Positions 18,440 to 27,029 of a stretch of 64,000 nucleotides of DNA are shown here, piece after piece. Every line of letters begins with the position of its first letter. Positions within the stretch are counted from its first letter, which is position 1. The notes under the pieces were generated by a model that saw nothing but the letters and a program-made list of their open reading frames with translations, searched no databases and was not told the origin of the DNA. Made by a program: the position numbers and the translations under genes. This stretch comes from UA16 sp905478895. GTDB lineage: Bacteria > Bacteroidota > Bacteroidia > Flavobacteriales_D > Sanyastnellaceae. The stretch lies in NCBI GenBank assembly GCA_943788495.1, contig CALSQO010000001.1, forward strand, positions 124,001-188,000, read 5' to 3'.

Positions 18440-19918
18440 TCAGTCATATAATCTAGGAACGAGCCAATTGTTATTGAAGAAAGGCATCAACGATACGCCC
18501 AGATTGAAGCGGTAGATGCGTTCTTCATAATTGCTGTTCTCTGTAAATCGTGTTCCAAATTCCATGCCGAAATGGATTCTGCTCAATGAGCGACTTCCCA
18601 CCAGTGGAATGGTTGCGCCTGCCGAGGCGGTTTGATACGCAATGGGTGCGCCATCAATTGTGAAGGGCTGATTGCCGGTCGCAAGGCCAAAACGGTAACT
18701 TGTCTTTCCCCAAGTGGGATGACGTTGCTCAGAGCGGCCAAGGTTGAATTGGAATCCCAACCGCAACGCTTCCGCATTGTCCCAGTTGACGCCGTCAGAA
18801 AGGAGCTCTTCTGCCATTTCATCCGCCACTTCGCTCCAGGCCGTTGTCGAATATTCGATGCCGGCGGACCAACGCATGCCGTCTGCCCGGTCGTAATGAA
18901 GGCTGACGCCTGCATTCGACGATCTTGGCATCCGTCCGGCGTACGCTGTTAAGGAGGAGAAGGCCGTGGTGTCCAAATTAACGGGGATGCCGCCTAAGGT
19001 TTGTGTGGTTTCATCCAATTGAGTGATGTCACTGCTCAATTTGGCCTCAGGAGTGAACACACCGCCGACTCGCAGCGCCAAGCTATTCTCAAATTCCCGG
19101 TCATTGTTATAACGAACCCGAATCAACTGGTCAAGAATCATTCCGATGTCGGTTGAAATACTGCGGTGCTGCGCGGTAACGTTGGCACGGTGATCGAGAA
19201 ATGTAGGGTCGACAATATCCATCGTCGACGATCGCTGCACTTGACCAAACAGGTATTGCGTTTGAATCCCCATGTGCAATGATCGATTGCTCACTCGTAT
19301 GCTGTCCGACTCACCCGCAGCTATCATTCGTGATGAACGAAATACACGCGCCCAGCCTAGGTTAGCATTGCTCAATCCGCCTTCGCCGTTGTAACGTTCT
19401 TGAACGACCCCGATGCCTTCGATGTCATTGTTACGGGTGATGGCATATCCGGAATTGCTATAACTCGATGCGCCGAGGATCAGCGCATTCTTGCCGTTTT
19501 TGCGCTTCACTACGATGCCCATGGGCCCCGCAGCTCCAAAGGACGCGGTGGCGTCATTGTCCTCCCCTTGACGCATGGATAAATTGCTCATTATTCCCGA
19601 TCCCTGGAGGGTGGTTTGCGTGAGGAAAGTAGCCGAAGCCGGATTGCCCGGATTGAATTGATAAGCATTGGCCATGGCCGTTTCCATGCCTGCTAAACCA
19701 GTAGCAACAGGCGTGTTCATTTGATTGATTAGACCGAAACCAAAACGCGAATAGGGCGAAAATTCGCTTTGCTGTGAAAAGGCACTCAACGGCAGCATTG
19801 CGGCCAAACCCACGAGCATGAGACCCGCAATATTCGGGGTCCAAGCGGCCTTGCTCGGAATGTGCGTGCTACACGTGTTGGTCACGCTATAGGGATTAAT
19901 GCTTTTGGACAAGGTCAT
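18440..19918 (-). CDS. putative outer-membrane beta-barrel protein
   Basis: A 492-residue protein with a hydrophobic signal segment around residues 31-48 ending in FSQQ. The mature part is rich in Gly, Asn and aromatic residues with alternating strand patterns, and ends FLMPFFNNNW-type strands. The opening EFSPYSRFGFGLINQ and the NPGNPAS motif recall FadL-like or PorV-like barrels of Bacteroidota. The annotated ATG overlaps the coaX stop by 23 bases and gives a long n-region; ATG 19819 would leave too short a signal. The position between coaX and the TPR-lptC genes suggests a part in envelope assembly, but the substrate is unknown. Confidence 0.75.
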   Translation of the reverse strand: MTLSKSINPYSVTNTCSTHIPSKAAWTPNIAGLMLVGLAAMLPLSAFSQQSEFSPYSRFGFGLINQMNTPVATGLAGMETAMANAYQFNPGNPASATFLTQTTLQGSGIMSNLSMRQGEDNDATASFGAAGPMGIVVKRKNGKNALILGASSYSNSGYAITRNNDIEGIGVVQERYNGEGGLSNANLGWARVFRSSRMIAAGESDSIRVSNRSLHMGIQTQYLFGQVQRSSTMDIVDPTFLDHRANVTAQHRSISTDIGMILDQLIRVRYNNDREFENSLALRVGGVFTPEAKLSSDITQLDETTQTLGGIPVNLDTTAFSSLTAYAGRMPRSSNAGVSLHYDRADGMRWSAGIEYSTTAWSEVADEMAEELLSDGVNWDNAEALRLGFQFNLGRSEQRHPTWGKTSYRFGLATGNQPFTIDGAPIAYQTASAGATIPLVGSRSLSRIHFGMEFGTRFTENSNYEERIYRFNLGVSLMPFFNNNWLVPRLYD

Positions 19919-20675
19919 TGAGAATTAGGTGAAATCCTTTCCAAGTGAGGTTTGGGTCGGCAAAAATGGGGTACGGAGTGCGGAGTTCCAAGCATTCGGC
20001 GTCCCCACCGGTCAATGCAACGCGAAAAGTTCCGAATTCGTTGCGGAAGGCTTCAACTCTTTCTTGCAATTCTGCGTTGGCACCTCCTACTGCGCCTGCG
20101 AGCAAGGCCTCAATGGTGTTGAGGCCAAGGTGAAGGCCAACGCCTTCCGTTGCCAACTCGCGCCAGTTTTCAGGATACGGAAGGTTCGCGGTACCCGCGT
20201 ACATGGATCGGAGTCGCAAATCAATCCCCGGTGCAATCGACCCGCCCATGAATTCACCGGATTCAATCCAATCTGCTGTGATGCAGGTCCCCGCATCGAT
20301 GATCAACCAATTCGAATCGGCATCTTCCGCGGTCACTGCGCGTGCGTTCGCGGCGCGATCGAGCCCCAAGGTTTCCATGGATTCGTAGGCAGTCGCCAGC
20401 TCCAGTGTCTCGGCATTTTCCAAATGAAACACACGCTGTGTTCCGGATTTGTCGTGCCTGTTTTGAGCGCACCAGTCGCTCCAAAATGCATTCAACTCAC
20501 CAGAAGCAGCAATCAGCGCATGTGCAGGCAATTCGTCATCATTTGCTGATTGCATTGCGTGTTGCTCTGCATCATCATCCGATATGACTCCCACGAGGGA
20601 GTCACCTTCGAAAACCACAAGTTTCGTTCGAGTGTTGCCCACATCCACGATCCAATGTTCACTGTTGCTGCTCAT
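19896..20675 (-). CDS. coaX: type III pantothenate kinase
   Basis: A 259-residue ASKHA-fold kinase that phosphorylates pantothenate, the first step of coenzyme A synthesis. The N-terminal phosphate loop reads WIVDVGNTRTKLVVF, and the second block DAGTCITADWI is followed by GGSIAPGIDLR. The C-terminal LTGGDAE block is typical. I choose ATG 20675 (MSSNSEH): it overlaps the gldD stop as ATGA, while the earlier ATG adds only four residues. Type III kinases do not use the feedback site of type I. The gene is embedded in the gld/lpt envelope cluster. Confidence 0.95.
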   Translation of the reverse strand: MSSNSEHWIVDVGNTRTKLVVFEGDSLVGVISDDDAEQHAMQSANDDELPAHALIAASGELNAFWSDWCAQNRHDKSGTQRVFHLENAETLELATAYESMETLGLDRAANARAVTAEDADSNWLIIDAGTCITADWIESGEFMGGSIAPGIDLRLRSMYAGTANLPYPENWRELATEGVGLHLGLNTIEALLAGAVGGANAELQERVEAFRNEFGTFRVALTGGDAECLELRTPYPIFADPNLTWKGFHLILNDLVQKH

Positions 20676-21274
20676 GAAGCCTCCCATTTCAGTGTTTCAA
20701 TCAAATGCACAACGTCCTTCGTTACATGCTCCAATGCCGGAGCAATGCTGTCGGGATTGGGCACATGCAGAAAGTAAAGTGAACCTCTGAGAAAGTGATT
20801 GGCGCTATCGGTTGCGATGAATTGCAGCGGAGTGGCCGTAGGACCGGAAAGTTCATACAACAGGCCACTGACGTTGTTCTCTGGGAAATCAAATCGCTGA
20901 GCTGCAATTCCCGTGGCTTTGGCTTCATGCGCAAAAACCATCTTGTGTCCGTCCTCCATCATTCCCTGCAAGTGGCTTTCCGACTGCAATGGAATATAAC
21001 TGCAGTGAACCTTTGCCCTGAACTGTGGAATGGAGACGTTGAACCAACAGTCCTCTGGTGATTGTCCTTGGACGACCAATTCGATTTTCGCATAATGCGG
21101 AACATCAAATTCAGGCCCGCACGGATGGCTGTAAGGTTGGTAGGCGGGTTCTTGAATTGCAATGCGGTGGTAGCCTCGTGGTTTTGGCACCGGAGCATCG
21201 CGGCATGATGACACTGAAATGAGCGCCAAGAGGGCCATTGGAGCGATGTGCTTTGAGCTTAGTTCAATCCACAT
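20672..21274 (-). CDS. gldD: gliding motility lipoprotein GldD
   Basis: A 200-residue protein with a lipoprotein signal ending VSSC and then the GldD-like opening PKPRGYHRI. Other family blocks are CWFNVSIPQFRAKVHCSY and the late FLRGSLYF segment. GldD is needed for gliding and type IX secretion in Flavobacterium johnsoniae, although its molecular role is unclear. The gene order mutY-ssb-gldE-gldD is the same as in that organism and supports the call. It overlaps the gldE stop by 11 bases and the coaX start by four. A shorter start at 21238 is possible. Confidence 0.92.
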   Translation of the reverse strand: MWIELSSKHIAPMALLALISVSSCRDAPVPKPRGYHRIAIQEPAYQPYSHPCGPEFDVPHYAKIELVVQGQSPEDCWFNVSIPQFRAKVHCSYIPLQSESHLQGMMEDGHKMVFAHEAKATGIAAQRFDFPENNVSGLLYELSGPTATPLQFIATDSANHFLRGSLYFLHVPNPDSIAPALEHVTKDVVHLIETLKWEAS

Positions 21275-22622
21275 GGCCTACTTCTTGGTTTGGCAATGTC
21301 AATTTGATCCGGAGCAATTTTCGCGGTGTCGCAGCGTCAATTTTCAATTCGACGCCCTCGAAGGCAATACTTTCACCACTGCGTAGGATTCTTCCTGCTT
21401 GTTCGGTTACAAAGCCGCCAAGGGTGTCGCTCTCGCCCTTGGCCGACTCCCAAGAATCATCCTCCAAGCCCATGATGCGATAGACATCAATTAGGGCAGT
21501 TTTGGCTTCGATGATGAAGGTGCGTTCGTCGAGGCGGGAATAGGCAATTTCCTCTGCGTCAAATTCGTCTGAAATTTCTCCGACGATTTCTTCCATGATG
21601 TCTTCGAGCGTTATGATTCCGCTTGTTCCGCCGTATTCATCAACGACAATGGCAATGTGTGTTTTCCGCTCTTGGAATTCACGCATGAGGTCGTCGATTT
21701 TCTTGTTTTCAGGCACGAAATACACAGGGCGAATCAATGATTGCCATGTAACTTCATTGTCCTGCAGATGAGGCAACAGATCCTTGGTGTGCAGAACTCC
21801 TTTGATCTCATCTTGTGAGCCACTGTGTACCGGTATTCGGGAGAATCCCGACTCAATGATTTGGGCCTTTAATTGTTCCCACGTCTCTTCAGAGGAAATG
21901 GCTTCCATGTCCGTGCGAGCCGTCATCACTTGCTTCGCATCTTTCGATCCCAAAGCGACGATGCCTTCGAGGATTCGTTGTTCTTCATCGCTCCGCTCAT
22001 GATCAGCGGTCAAATGAAGTGCTTGTTCCAAGTCTTCAACAGAGAGATCGGCAGCAGGCACTTCAACGCGTTTTCCAATCCAAGTGCCAAGCCGAACAAG
22101 GGGCTTCCAAATGGGCGAGATGAGTCGCCGAGCGACGAGCAGTGGACCGGCCATCAATTGTGCAAACTGGAGTCGGTTGTTGGTGGCATATACTTTCGGA
22201 ACGACCTCACCAAAGAGCAGAATTACAAAGGTGACAATGCCCACATGAACGGTCCAATACACCCAAGATTCGATGGATTCGGAGGGCAACATCCGTTCCA
22301 CAATCAAGGTCGAAATGAGAATGATGATGATGTTCACCAGGTTGTTGAGGACAAGAATCGTGGCGAGCAAATGGCGCGGCGCCCGGTCGGGGTCAGGACG
22401 TTGCAATAATTCCAATGCCCGTGAAGCGGCTGCAGAGTTGTTGTTGCTCTTTCGATTCTCCAACTCCTCAATGTCTGCGGGGGTCAGGCTAAAAAAAGCA
22501 ACCTCTGAACCGGAAACGAGTGCGCTGGCGATTAAGAGCAGTACAATGCAAATGGAAGGGACAATCCCACCACTTTGTCCGAGCTCAACAGCAAGTAATG
22601 CGGCAAGAATTGATGAATTCAA
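21264..22622 (-). CDS. gldE: gliding-motility-associated transmembrane protein GldE
   Basis: A 452-residue CNNM/CorC-family protein. N-terminal membrane segments cover about residues 15-180 (SICIVLLLIASALVSGSEVAFF is the first). A CBS pair at about 215-345 contains IVVDEYGGTSGIITLEDIMEE, and a CorC/HlyC domain closes the protein. GldE in Flavobacterium johnsoniae can compensate for some gliding defects when GldD is altered. Its place directly before gldD and after ssb is why I call it GldE and not a generic CorC. It is paralogous to the protein at 14868. Confidence 0.92.
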   Translation of the reverse strand: MNSSILAALLAVELGQSGGIVPSICIVLLLIASALVSGSEVAFFSLTPADIEELENRKSNNNSAAASRALELLQRPDPDRAPRHLLATILVLNNLVNIIIILISTLIVERMLPSESIESWVYWTVHVGIVTFVILLFGEVVPKVYATNNRLQFAQLMAGPLLVARRLISPIWKPLVRLGTWIGKRVEVPAADLSVEDLEQALHLTADHERSDEEQRILEGIVALGSKDAKQVMTARTDMEAISSEETWEQLKAQIIESGFSRIPVHSGSQDEIKGVLHTKDLLPHLQDNEVTWQSLIRPVYFVPENKKIDDLMREFQERKTHIAIVVDEYGGTSGIITLEDIMEEIVGEISDEFDAEEIAYSRLDERTFIIEAKTALIDVYRIMGLEDDSWESAKGESDTLGGFVTEQAGRILRSGESIAFEGVELKIDAATPRKLLRIKLTLPNQEVGHVD

Positions 22623-22662
22623 TGGCGTAGATTCCGTTCAACAATGCCTTCTAATGCCTGCA

Positions 22663-23157
22663 TTAAAAAGGAAGGTCGTCCGCGCTCGGTGCCGCCGTAG
22701 CGACCGCTTCTGGAGCAGATGTTTTGCCTTCGTTTTGGTCGGCGACTGAAGGGTTTTCAGCCGGTTGCGTCGGAGCAGTCGTTGTGTTGGACGCCGCACC
22801 CCCATTTCCTCCCGTATTGGTCCCGGGACGATCCAATAGTTGCATGACATCCGCAACCACCTCTGTGGTGTAGCGTTTCTGTCCTTGCTGGTCTTCCCAA
22901 GAACGGGTTTTGATTTTCCCTTCAATGAATACTTGTGACCCCTTCTTCAAGTATTTCTCAGCAGTTTCTGCCATGCCACGCCAGATGACAACATTGTGCC
23001 ATTCCGTCTGCGTGATTCGCTCCCCTGAATTTCGATCTTTGTACGTTTCGGACGTCGCCATTGGAAACGAACATACTGCCACTCCGTTGGGGGTGTAGCG
23101 CATTTCAGGATCCTTTCCCAGGTTCCCTACAAGGATTGCTTTATTTACTCCTGCCAT
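22663..23157 (-). CDS. ssb: single-stranded DNA-binding protein
   Basis: A 164-residue protein. It has an OB fold over about residues 1-110 (start MAGVNKAILVGNLGKDPEMRY), a Gly/Asn/Ala/Thr-rich linker, and the acidic tip DDLPF that binds partner repair proteins. It coats single-stranded DNA during replication, recombination and repair. It has a TACTTTTG element four bases before its ATG, inside the short gap after mutY. The ssb-gldE-gldD run may therefore start there even though mutY is upstream. Confidence 0.96.
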   Translation of the reverse strand: MAGVNKAILVGNLGKDPEMRYTPNGVAVCSFPMATSETYKDRNSGERITQTEWHNVVIWRGMAETAEKYLKKGSQVFIEGKIKTRSWEDQQGQKRYTTEVVADVMQLLDRPGTNTGGNGGAASNTTTAPTQPAENPSVADQNEGKTSAPEAVATAAPSADDLPF

Positions 23158-23161
23158 GGTT

Positions 23162-23169
23162 CAAAAGTA
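23162..23169 (-). promoter_or_regulatory. TAnnTTTG promoter element for ssb
   Basis: TACTTTTG on the minus strand ends four bases before the ssb ATG, in the 24-base gap after mutY. It implies a near-leaderless transcript for ssb and the genes that follow. Confidence 0.55.
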
Positions 23170-23181
23170 AGCAACCGACGC

Positions 23182-24303
23182 TTAGGATAACCCGGGTAGT
23201 TGCATGGATTTCTCCAACTCTTCCCAATTTTTTTCGATGGCGCGAGGAATCGGGAGCTTTTGGGCTTCGGACCACGTCAGCCATTGGCCATTCGCCTCAG
23301 GGAACGCTGTTTCAGCCTGCCAAGCCTGAAAGTATACGCTTAGTTTTCGATGACTAAGAATGTGGTCAAACGCCTCGCCCATTTGACCTAGGTGACGAAG
23401 CGATTTGGAAGATGAGATAGGTGGCTGCTGAAGTTGCGGAGCCGTGGTTTGGGAAGTTTCCTCCCAATTCGAAGGGAATTCCCAGAGCTCGCCCCAAATG
23501 CCATTGCTGGGTCGCTGCCGCATGAGGACCAATTCTCCGCACACAACAACATGGAAAGTCAATGCAACTTGCTTGACTTTGGTTTTTCCGGCCTTCATGG
23601 GCAATGCTGGCGTTTGGCCTGGGATGGTGCATCGGCTACGGCAAGATTCGTGGATTGGACAAACGTCACAAGCAGGCGATTTCGGGGTGCAAACCAGTGC
23701 CCCCAATTCCATGACAGCTTGGTTGTGCATTCCGGGGTTTTTGATGTTCAGGAAAGTTTGTGCCAATTTTTCGATCGGCTTTTTGCCGGCGGGTTTGTCG
23801 ATTGGCTCTGCTATGCCGGCCCAACGGCTGAGCACACGGAGCGCATTTCCGTCCACGGCTGCAGTGGGATCTCCAAAGCAAATGGAGGCAATGGCCGCAG
23901 CTGTGTATGGACCAACGCCCGGAAGTGCCTGCCAGTCTTTCGCGGTTTTTGGGAGTTCAAGCTTCCATTCATGGACAACCACGTGTGCGGCTTTATGCAA
24001 GTTTCGCGCTCTGCTGTAATAACCAAGGCCTTGCCAAGCTTTCATGACTTCCTCAGAATTCGCAGCGGCCAAGGCTTCAAAGTTTGGCCACTGTGAGAGG
24101 AATGAATTCCAATAGCGGGTGCCCTGTTCGATGCGTGTTTGTTGCATGATGATTTCGCACAACCAGGTCGCATAAGGCCGAGGAGATTCCCGCCACGGAA
24201 GGGGGCGTTGATTCGAAATGAACCAACGTTTGAGTTGTTCCCGGGCTTGGATGATTTCGTTTTTCGTGAAAATCTCGAAATTCTGCTCCATTATCCTGTT
24301 CAT
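23182..24303 (-). CDS. mutY: A/G-specific adenine DNA glycosylase
   Basis: A 373-residue protein that removes adenine opposite 8-oxoguanine. The helix-hairpin-helix reads LPGVGPYTAAAI and the catalytic Asp lies in AAVDGNALRVLSR. Four Cys with C-x6-C-x2-C-x5-C spacing (CTPKSPACDVCPIHESC) form the [4Fe-4S] site. The C-terminal third is the NUDIX-like 8-oxoG recognition domain. The start could be ATG 24303 or 24291. It heads the mutY-ssb-gldE-gldD cluster and is divergent from the HU gene. Confidence 0.95.
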   Translation of the reverse strand: MNRIMEQNFEIFTKNEIIQAREQLKRWFISNQRPLPWRESPRPYATWLCEIIMQQTRIEQGTRYWNSFLSQWPNFEALAAANSEEVMKAWQGLGYYSRARNLHKAAHVVVHEWKLELPKTAKDWQALPGVGPYTAAAIASICFGDPTAAVDGNALRVLSRWAGIAEPIDKPAGKKPIEKLAQTFLNIKNPGMHNQAVMELGALVCTPKSPACDVCPIHESCRSRCTIPGQTPALPMKAGKTKVKQVALTFHVVVCGELVLMRQRPSNGIWGELWEFPSNWEETSQTTAPQLQQPPISSSKSLRHLGQMGEAFDHILSHRKLSVYFQAWQAETAFPEANGQWLTWSEAQKLPIPRAIEKNWEELEKSMQLPGLS

Positions 24304-24320
24304 TTTAAATTGAATAACCC

Positions 24321-24328
24321 TATTTTTG
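24321..24328 (+). promoter_or_regulatory. TAnnTTTG promoter element for the HU gene
   Basis: TATTTTTG lies 53 bases before the HU ATG in the gap divergent from mutY. Confidence 0.5.
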
Positions 24329-24381
24329 CACCCCTTTTCAGAGGATTTCGAAACATAAACGAGACAAACCTACTAAGCAAG

Positions 24382-24672
24382 ATGACCAAAGCGGATATTG
24401 TAAACCGGATTGCCCAAGAAACCGGGATGGAGAAAATGGATGTGCAATCTACTGTGGAGGCGTTCATGCGCTCTGTGCGTGATTGCGTGGAAAGTGGAGA
24501 AAATGTTTATCTGCGAGGGTTTGGAAGTTTTGTTGTGAAGACAAGGGCAGCCAAGACAGGCCGGAATATTCTCGCCAAGAAGTCCATTCAAATCCCAGCA
24601 CATAACATTCCTTCATTCAAACCAGCGAAAGATTTCGTTGACAATGTGAAGGCGGGTGTCGCCGTCGACTAA
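24382..24672 (+). CDS. HU-family DNA-binding protein
   Basis: A 96-residue histone-like protein starting MTKADIVNRI. The core blocks VYLRGFGSFVVKTRAAKTGRN and the IPAHNIPSFKPAK arm region are those of HU/IHF proteins. It bends and compacts DNA. An upstream ATG at 24139 would add 81 residues unlike any HU and lies inside mutY, so it is rejected. The TPR gene follows four bases after the stop, which suggests co-transcription. Confidence 0.95.
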   Translation: MTKADIVNRIAQETGMEKMDVQSTVEAFMRSVRDCVESGENVYLRGFGSFVVKTRAAKTGRNILAKKSIQIPAHNIPSFKPAKDFVDNVKAGVAVD

Positions 24673-24676
24673 TGCC

Positions 24677-25291
24677 ATGAGCCGCAGAACGGGACAAATC
24701 GCAACAATTGCATTGGGTGTGGGGTTGATTGGCTTCATCCTCTGGATGCCGAGAAAAGCGGAGTCGACTCAGGTTGTGCCCCCTACGGAGGTGGAGGGAG
24801 AATTGCCAAGCAATGCGGATCCTGTGGATTTGGCCGTCGAAAAGGTTTCTGGACCGAACCCAATGGAAGGTATTCTCGCTTTGCGAGCCCTTGCTGAGGG
24901 AGATGAGCCCAACGTGGATGCCGTAGTTTGGTTGGGTATTTTCGGAGTGCAATCGGGGCAATTCGACAAGGCGCGCGAACGTTTTTCGGAAGCCTTGTCT
25001 TTGGAGCCAAGCCATTCAGAGGCCACCTGGCAGCTCGCAATGCTTGACATGGAAGAGGGGGCTTACGACCGTGCCGTGGTCGGTTTTGAAACGGTCATGG
25101 ATCAAGACTCGTCTTACGCCAATGGGTTGTTTTTCACGGCACGATGCTACGAAGCAATGGGGAAACTCGACGCTGCTCGCATTCGTTACCAAGAATACCT
25201 ACCTTACGCTCCTGACACAGTTATTGAGCAACGGGTATTAGACTTCATCACTAGATTAGACTCCGGCACATCAGCTGGAATTAACGAATAA
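24677..25291 (+). CDS. membrane-anchored TPR protein
   Basis: A 204-residue protein with one N-terminal membrane segment (IATIALGVGLIGFILWMP, about residues 8-25) and an acidic linker. Three TPR-like units follow from about residue 85, with consensus spacing such as FDKARERFSEALSLEPSHSEA and AYDRAVVGFETVMDQDSSYA. The TPR domain is predicted to face the periplasm. I start at ATG 24677 (MSRRTGQ), right after the HU stop. It lies between HU and the 29-residue basic protein. Bacteroidota often keep a TPR gene next to this HU gene, but I know of no assigned function. Confidence 0.85.
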   Translation: MSRRTGQIATIALGVGLIGFILWMPRKAESTQVVPPTEVEGELPSNADPVDLAVEKVSGPNPMEGILALRALAEGDEPNVDAVVWLGIFGVQSGQFDKARERFSEALSLEPSHSEATWQLAMLDMEEGAYDRAVVGFETVMDQDSSYANGLFFTARCYEAMGKLDAARIRYQEYLPYAPDTVIEQRVLDFITRLDSGTSAGINE

Positions 25292-25302
25292 ATATACAAG
25301 AC

Positions 25303-25392
25303 ATGCCAAGCGGTAAAAAACGCAAACGCCATAAGATGGCGACGCACAAGCGGAAAAAAAGGTTGCGCAAAAACCGTCACAAGAAGAAGTGA
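25303..25392 (+). CDS. 29-residue highly basic protein, AURKAIP1/COX24-domain type
   Basis: A tiny frame reading MPSGKKRKRHKMATHKRKKR and ending in NRHKKK: almost all Lys, Arg and His. This matches the short AURKAIP1/COX24-domain proteins that Bacteroidota encode between a TPR gene and ribonuclease G. Such proteins resemble the C-terminal tail of mitochondrial ribosomal protein mS38, so a role on the ribosome is likely. It lies 11 bases after the TPR stop and 64 bases before the RNase gene, so it is probably in the same operon. The ribosomal role is inference from the family. Confidence 0.85.
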   Translation: MPSGKKRKRHKMATHKRKKRLRKNRHKKK

Positions 25393-25456
25393 TGTGCAGC
25401 TGGGGCGTTCTGTCCCGGCTCATATTTCACTTTTTCAGTGATCAACCGATTCCTGC

Positions 25457-27019
25457 GTGAGCAAAGAATTGGTCATTAACTCTGTCTCAGGAGAGGTAGA
25501 GATCGCCTTGTTGGAGGATGGTCAGCTCGCAGAGCTGCACCGCGATCAGGGCAACAAGGGGTACGCGGTTGGGGATATTTTCCTCGGTCGAGTGAGGAAA
25601 GTATTGCCTAGTCTCAACGCTGCTTTTGTGGATGTGGGACATGAGCGAGATGCATTTTTGCACTACTTGGATTTGGGTCCACACTACAAGACCCAACAGC
25701 GGTATGCAAAACGCGTAATGCAAGGAAAGCAGCCCGTTCCGGATTTGGGAAACTTCAAAAAGGATCCCGAAATTGACAAACGGGGGAAAATCAAGGATGA
25801 GGTTTCGGCATCTCAGCTTGTTTTGGTACAAGTTGCGAAGGAACCAATTAGTTCCAAAGGTCCGAGATTAACAGCAGAGGTGACGCTACCGGGAAGATTC
25901 TTGGTGCTCGTTCCCTTCAGCGAGAAAGTTTCCCTCTCTGGGCGAATAAAATCGGAAAAAGAGCGAACGCGGTTGAAGCGATTGATGCAATCGATTCGTC
26001 CTCCGGGATTTGGAATCATTGTACGGACGGTGGCTGAAGAAAAGGGAGCCGCGGATTTGCATTCCGATTTGGAAGACTTAGTCAGCCGATGGGGTGAAAT
26101 GCACAAACGGCTGAAAAACGCCAAGCCTGGAAAGCGGGTGTTGGGTGAGTTGAACAAAACCAGTGCTGTGCTTCGCGATGTTTTGACGCCGGATTGCACG
26201 AGTATCCGAGTGAATGAACCGAAACTCGCGGATGAGGTGAAAACCTATCTTCAAAGCATTGCTCCGGAGAAGGAGAGCATTGTGAAGGTCTCCAAGGACA
26301 GGGACTTGTTCAATACATTGTCCATTCATCGGCAAATCAAGGCCGCCTTCAGCAAGCAGGTGAACTTGCGAAGTGGTGCTTATCTGATCATCGAGCAGAC
26401 CGAGGCGATGCACGTCATTGATGTGAATAGCGGCGGGAGAAAGGCAGGAGCCAAGGATCAAGAAGAAAACGCCCTCCATACCAATCTGGAGTGCTGCGAA
26501 GAAATTGCTCGTGTTTTGCGACTGCGCGACATGGGAGGTATAATCTGCGTCGACTTCATTGATATGGCCAAACGTGAGCACAACAAGCAGCTTACGGATG
26601 CCATGAAGAAGGCGATGAAAGGTGACAAAGCCAAGCACAACATTCAACCCCCAAGCCGGTTTGGTGTTGTCGAGATGACGCGTCAGCGTGTTCGGCCTGT
26701 GGCAGATGTCAAAACTTCTGAGAAATGTCCGACATGCCGTGGAACGGGGGAAGTGAAAGCGTCAATCCTATTCACGGATAGCATTGAGGCGGGAATTCGT
26801 GGCGTGACAGAAGGAAAGTCCCTGAAGCGGATTACCATCATGCTGCATCCCATCATTGAAGCCTATGTGAAGCAAGGCTGGTGGAATTCAATTCTTAAGA
26901 ACTGGCAACGGAATTATGGAATTAAGATTCACTTGGAGTCCAATTCTTCGATGGAGATTCTGGAGTTCCACCTCTACAATGACGAAGGAGTAGAGTTGGA
27001 CATTCCAGGGGCCAACTGA
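25457..27019 (+). CDS. rng: ribonuclease G/E family protein
   Basis: A 520-residue endoribonuclease. An S1-like RNA-binding domain lies near the N-terminus (YAVGDIFLGRVRKVLPSLNAAFVDVG). The catalytic region has HVIDVNSGGRK and GGIICVDFIDM, carrying the acidic metal ligands. The zinc-link motif CPTCRGTG follows. It should trim ribosomal RNA and start messenger RNA decay. The length fits RNase G, with no long RNase E tail. The start is GTG 25457 (MSKELVINSV). It ends 10 bases from the convergent HD gene. Confidence 0.93.
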   Translation: MSKELVINSVSGEVEIALLEDGQLAELHRDQGNKGYAVGDIFLGRVRKVLPSLNAAFVDVGHERDAFLHYLDLGPHYKTQQRYAKRVMQGKQPVPDLGNFKKDPEIDKRGKIKDEVSASQLVLVQVAKEPISSKGPRLTAEVTLPGRFLVLVPFSEKVSLSGRIKSEKERTRLKRLMQSIRPPGFGIIVRTVAEEKGAADLHSDLEDLVSRWGEMHKRLKNAKPGKRVLGELNKTSAVLRDVLTPDCTSIRVNEPKLADEVKTYLQSIAPEKESIVKVSKDRDLFNTLSIHRQIKAAFSKQVNLRSGAYLIIEQTEAMHVIDVNSGGRKAGAKDQEENALHTNLECCEEIARVLRLRDMGGIICVDFIDMAKREHNKQLTDAMKKAMKGDKAKHNIQPPSRFGVVEMTRQRVRPVADVKTSEKCPTCRGTGEVKASILFTDSIEAGIRGVTEGKSLKRITIMLHPIIEAYVKQGWWNSILKNWQRNYGIKIHLESNSSMEILEFHLYNDEGVELDIPGAN

Positions 27020-27029
27020 GGATTGCGCC

